In this document: piece after piece, positions 29,687-32,955 of the stretch | Position numbering within the stretch: the first letter of the stretch is position 1 | How the letters are laid out: the number at the start of each line of letters is the position of its first letter | Origin: Oceanicaulis sp. | GTDB taxonomy: Bacteria; Pseudomonadota; Alphaproteobacteria; Caulobacterales; Maricaulaceae | Length of the DNA stretch: 32,955 nucleotides | NCBI GenBank assembly: GCA_022565365.1 | Contig: JAIUMW010000008.1 | Span: forward strand, 1 to 32,955 | Reading direction: 5' to 3' | Notes under the pieces: model-generated | Seen by the model: only the letters and a program-made list of their open reading frames with translations | The model's database searches: none | What the model was told of the DNA's origin: nothing | Made by a program: the position numbers and the translations under genes

Positions 29687-30799
29687 ATGACGGCGCTACG
29701 CGATCTCTATCCCATGCCCGGCATTGATGCGCACTGGCATGTGCCCAATGAATTCGAAGCCGTGTTCGATTGGCGCTTCGACGAGGGGCGCACCACGCTC
29801 ATGCACCTGTACCAGAAGGGCAAGGACATGCAGTGGGATGCGGTCAACCGCATCGACTGGACCCTGGAGCTCGACGCCGAAAACCCCATGCAAATGCCCG
29901 ACGAGGCTGTGGCCATCTACGGCTCGGATATCTGGAACCGGATGACGGCGAAGGAAAAGATCGAGCTGCGCCGCCACACCCAGGCCTGGAACATCTCCCA
30001 GTTTCTGCAAGGCGAGCAGGCCGCTCTGCTGGCCGCCTCCAAGATCGTGCAGGCCGTGCCCGATCTCGACTCCAAATTCTATGCCGCCACCCAGGTGATG
30101 GACGAAGCGCGCCACGTGGAGGCCTACCGCAAGCTGGTGGGCAAATTCGGCGTCGCCTATCCCATGACCGATCCCTTGATGGTGCTGGTCAATCAGGCGC
30201 TGTCGGACAGCCGCTGGGACGTGACCTATCTGGCCATGCAGGTGGTGATCGAGGGTCTGGCGCTGGCCGCTTTCGGCACGATCCGCGATCTGGCGCAGAA
30301 CCCGCTGGCGCGCATGGTCAATGCCTATGTCATGGAGGACGAGGCGCGCCATGTGGCGTTCGGCCGGATCTCGTTGCGCGACTACTATCCCCAGCTCACC
30401 CAGGCCGAGCGCGACGAGCGCGAGGAGTTTCTGGTGGAGGCCTGCTATCTCATGCGCGACCGCATGACCCGCAGCAGCGAGTTGTACGACGTGCTTGGCC
30501 TGCCCAAGGACGAATGCAGGGAGTTTGTGGAGAACTCCGAGATCGTGAAACTCTACCGCACTTTGCTGTTCCAGCGCATCGTGCCGATCGTCAAGGATAT
30601 CGGCCTGTGGGGGCCACGCATCCAGAAGGCGTATGCCGATATGGGCGTGTTGCATTTCGCCGAACTCGACCCGCAAGCGCTGCAGGACGATGACGAGCGC
30701 GTGGCGCGCGAGCTGGACGCCAGCCTCGATCCGGCCAAGGCCCGCAGCGACTATATTGACGCCGTCGCCGCCCATGGCGCCGCCGGTCACGCCGAATAG
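29687..30799 (+). CDS. Ferritin-like diiron-domain protein (AurF/oxygenase-like)
   Basis: Helical protein with paired ExxH motifs (VMDEARHVEAYRK, VMEDEARHVAFGR) and QGEQAALLAASKIV; ATG after SD aggagg. Confidence 0.82.
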   Translation: MTALRDLYPMPGIDAHWHVPNEFEAVFDWRFDEGRTTLMHLYQKGKDMQWDAVNRIDWTLELDAENPMQMPDEAVAIYGSDIWNRMTAKEKIELRRHTQAWNISQFLQGEQAALLAASKIVQAVPDLDSKFYAATQVMDEARHVEAYRKLVGKFGVAYPMTDPLMVLVNQALSDSRWDVTYLAMQVVIEGLALAAFGTIRDLAQNPLARMVNAYVMEDEARHVAFGRISLRDYYPQLTQAERDEREEFLVEACYLMRDRMTRSSELYDVLGLPKDECREFVENSEIVKLYRTLLFQRIVPIVKDIGLWGPRIQKAYADMGVLHFAELDPQALQDDDERVARELDASLDPAKARSDYIDAVAAHGAAGHAE

Positions 30800-30841
30800 C
30801 GCCTTTTCCCCGTCGCCTCCCTCGCGATGTGTGGAACACCC

Positions 30842-30875
30842 TGCCGCCCTGCGCCCCCTCGCAGGGCGGCATTTT
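30842..30875 (+). terminator. Rho-independent terminator of the diiron gene
   Basis: TGCCGCCCTGCG-CCCCCT-CGCAGGGCGGCA followed by TTTT. Confidence 0.85.
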
Positions 30876-30894
30876 CGTCGCGCGGCGCACAAAC

Positions 30895-30926
30895 AAAACC
30901 GCCCGCCGGCAGCCGGCGGGCGGTTT
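30895..30926 (-). terminator. Rho-independent terminator of rpmB
   Basis: AAACCGCCCGCCGGC-a-GCCGGCGGGCGGTTT; minus strand reads ...GGGCGGTTTTGTTTG. Confidence 0.85.
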
Positions 30927-30947
30927 CAGAATTCAAGACGCCAGAAA

Positions 30948-31238
30948 TCAGGCTGCGGCGGTCTGGGCTTTTTTCAGCTCGCGCTTGATCTTCTGCGCAT
31001 CCGCCGACAGGTCCGCATCGCGGGCCTTCAGGAGGAAGGCGTCAAACCCGCCGGCGTGGTCCACGCTGCGCAGCGCCTTGGCGGCGACGCGCAGACGGAA
31101 GGACCGCCCGAGGGCTTCCGAAGCCAGCGTCACCTGCACCAGATTGGGCAGGAAGCGGCGCCGGGTCTTGTTGTTCGCGTGGGACACGTTATTGCCCGAC
31201 ATCGGACCCGTACCCGTAAGTTCGCAGCGGCGCGACAT
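30948..31238 (-). CDS. rpmB: 50S ribosomal protein L28
   Basis: [70 protein letters not shown]; start trimmed to ATG 31238. Confidence 0.96.
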   Translation of the reverse strand: MSRRCELTGTGPMSGNNVSHANNKTRRRFLPNLVQVTLASEALGRSFRLRVAAKALRSVDHAGGFDAFLLKARDADLSADAQKIKRELKKAQTAAA

Positions 31239-31453
31239 GGCTTCCACCTTGAGCTGGCTGATTAATCCGGACGCGCCGCCGCAAGCCTCGAAGGTGAGAG
31301 GCGTCTTGCGGCGCAAGAGCGGGCGATCTAACCGAGCAGGGAGACGGCGTCAAGGCGCATGCGCTCTGCACCGGCATTCATCTTGCAGCCATATTCGTGC
31401 TGATTTCATACCGCAACTGCACACTGCCCGCTCCCCAACGACAAGGTTCTCCC

Positions 31454-32257
31454 ATGACCGTGCGCCCGATGATCACCGCCCTCGCCGCCGCCGCTGCTTT
31501 CATGAGCGGCGCGACCGCTGGTGCAGCGGCCCTGCCTGAACAGATTCATGTGGAGTATTCCGGCTCGGTCCTGGTGGCGGTGCCGGTGGCGAATATCTCC
31601 ATTTCAGCCTGGCTGCACGAGGAGACCTATGCGGGCGCGGCCAATTTCCGCGCAGGCGGGCTTTTGCGCTGGTTTGACGATACCGACATTGTGGCCAGCA
31701 CCACCGGCTACCGCAATAATCCCGGCGCGGCGCTGGTCCCCTGGCGCTATGAGCACATAAATCACGCCAGCGGCACCAACCGCACGGTGGGGATCAATTT
31801 CCCCGAGGGCATGGCCGAGCCGGATGTGAGCCCGCCCTTTGGCTCCATGGGCGAACCGCCCGCCTCCGACGACGAGCGCCAGGGCGCGCTGGACCCGGTG
31901 ACGGTGATGCTGAACCTGATGATGTCCCAGCCCCATGGCGAGCGCCCCTGTGAGGGCCGCCTGCCGGTGTTTGACGGCAAGGCGCGCTATGATCTGCGCT
32001 TTGAGTCCGGCGATATGGAGCGTGTGAGCGCGCGCGGCTATCGCGGCGACGCCCTGCGCTGCCGCGCCTATCTGGAACCCATCAGCGGCTATGACGAGGG
32101 CAAGCGCCCGACGCCCGAGGACATCGCCCGTCCGATCAATATCTGGCTGGCCGAGATGGACGGCGCCTGGGTGCCCGTGCGCTTCCGCGCCCGCACCCGC
32201 ATCGGCGACATCAATATCGTCGCCACGCGCGTCTATGCCGGCCCGATGGTGCAATAG
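31454..32257 (+). CDS. DUF3108 domain-containing secreted protein
   Basis: Signal peptide MTVRPMITALAAAAAFMSGATAGAAA; ...FDGKARYDLRFESGD...CRAYLEPISGYDEGKR...PVRFRARTRIGDINIVATRV. Confidence 0.8.
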   Translation: MTVRPMITALAAAAAFMSGATAGAAALPEQIHVEYSGSVLVAVPVANISISAWLHEETYAGAANFRAGGLLRWFDDTDIVASTTGYRNNPGAALVPWRYEHINHASGTNRTVGINFPEGMAEPDVSPPFGSMGEPPASDDERQGALDPVTVMLNLMMSQPHGERPCEGRLPVFDGKARYDLRFESGDMERVSARGYRGDALRCRAYLEPISGYDEGKRPTPEDIARPINIWLAEMDGAWVPVRFRARTRIGDINIVATRVYAGPMVQ

Positions 32258-32341
32258 CGCCGCGCTGCGCCCGCCCCCTTAATCGCGGGCGCGGCGCACC
32301 CTAGATTAGGCGTCAGGGACGGCAGCTGATCGGAGCGCGCC

Positions 32342-32955
32342 ATGACCGCCCGCCACGCCCGGCCCGCGCCCGTTACCGCGGTGCTGGGGCCGACCAATAC
32401 CGGCAAGACCCATCTGGCGCTTGAGCGCATGATGGCGCGCGCCTCGGGCGTAATGGGCCTGCCCCTGCGCCTACTCGCCCGCGAGCTCTATGACCGGGTG
32501 GTGCGGGTGAAGGGCGCCCACGCGGCCGCGCTGATCACCGGCGAGGAAAAAATCGTTCCGCCCCACGCGCGCTATTTCCTGTGCACGGTGGAGGCGATGC
32601 CGCTGGACATGCGCCCGGCCTTCCTGGCGGTGGACGAGATCCAGCTCGCCTCTGATCCCGAGCGCGGCCATATCTTCACCGACCGGCTGCTGCATGCGCG
32701 TGGAACGCAAGAGACCATGCTGCTGGGCGCGGCCTCCATGGGCCCCATCGTGCGCCGCCTGATCCCCGAAGCCGTGATCGAGACCCGCGCGCGCTTCTCC
32801 ACGCTGAGCTATGCCGGGACCAAGAAGCTGACCAAGCTGCCCCGGCGCTCCGCCGTCGTCGCCTTCAGCGCCGAAGATGTCTACGCCATGGCCGAGCTGG
32901 TGCGCCGCCAGCGCGGCGGGGCGGCGGTGGTGATGGGGGCGCTGTCGCCGCGCAC
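32342..32955 (+). CDS. SUV3-like ATP-dependent RNA helicase (partial, runs off the window)
   Basis: Open frame to window end: VTAVLGPTNTGKTHLALERMM...PLRLLARELYDRVV...LITGEEKIVPPHARYFLCTVEAMPLD...FLAVDEIQLASDPERGHIFTDRLLHARG. Not in the ORF track because it has no stop in the window. Confidence 0.9.
   Translation, partial: MTARHARPAPVTAVLGPTNTGKTHLALERMMARASGVMGLPLRLLARELYDRVVRVKGAHAAALITGEEKIVPPHARYFLCTVEAMPLDMRPAFLAVDEIQLASDPERGHIFTDRLLHARGTQETMLLGAASMGPIVRRLIPEAVIETRARFSTLSYAGTKKLTKLPRRSAVVAFSAEDVYAMAELVRRQRGGAAVVMGALSPR

Noticed and set aside
29696-30892. 398-aa minus ORF antisense to the diiron protein
   Set aside because: Mirror ORF; the + protein has clear diiron motifs and an SD.

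Overview
GC-rich alphaproteobacterial chromosome segment. Gene content and order resemble the Caulobacterales/Maricaulales/Hyphomonadaceae; this assignment is inferred from protein sequence recognition only. It is almost entirely core housekeeping sequence. The left half (minus strand) carries trmB, rimP-nusA-ylxR-infB, tsaB-rimI-fur, miaB-phoH-ybeY-corC-lnt, an XRE regulator and metK. The right half carries a PlsC-like acyltransferase, a DUF481 protein, a YhhN protein, rpoH, a GNAT protein, dapF, an S9 peptidase, DUF484-xerC, a GDPD, a PIG-L deacetylase, a sterol desaturase-family protein, a ferritin-like diiron protein, rpmB, a DUF3108 protein and a partial SUV3-like helicase. I see no CRISPR array, transposon, prophage, rRNA or tRNA, and no clearly new multi-gene system. 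The main points of interest are: (1) a one-base frameshift in the XRE regulator next to metK; (2) a perfect 12-bp-arm inverted repeat that contains the metK Shine-Dalgarno; (3) a G12 homopolymer inside miaB; (4) a promoter, mini-ORF and terminator arrangement in the rimP-nusA-infB leader that looks like an attenuator; (5) a run of strand-alternating genes in which four successive convergent pairs overlap by exactly 4 nt; (6) an in-frame amber codon interrupting the C-terminus of a sterol desaturase-family protein; (7) two copies of a TGAACGNNGTTCA palindrome flanking that gene; (8) an AT-rich island with inverted GCAGTATAC repeats.
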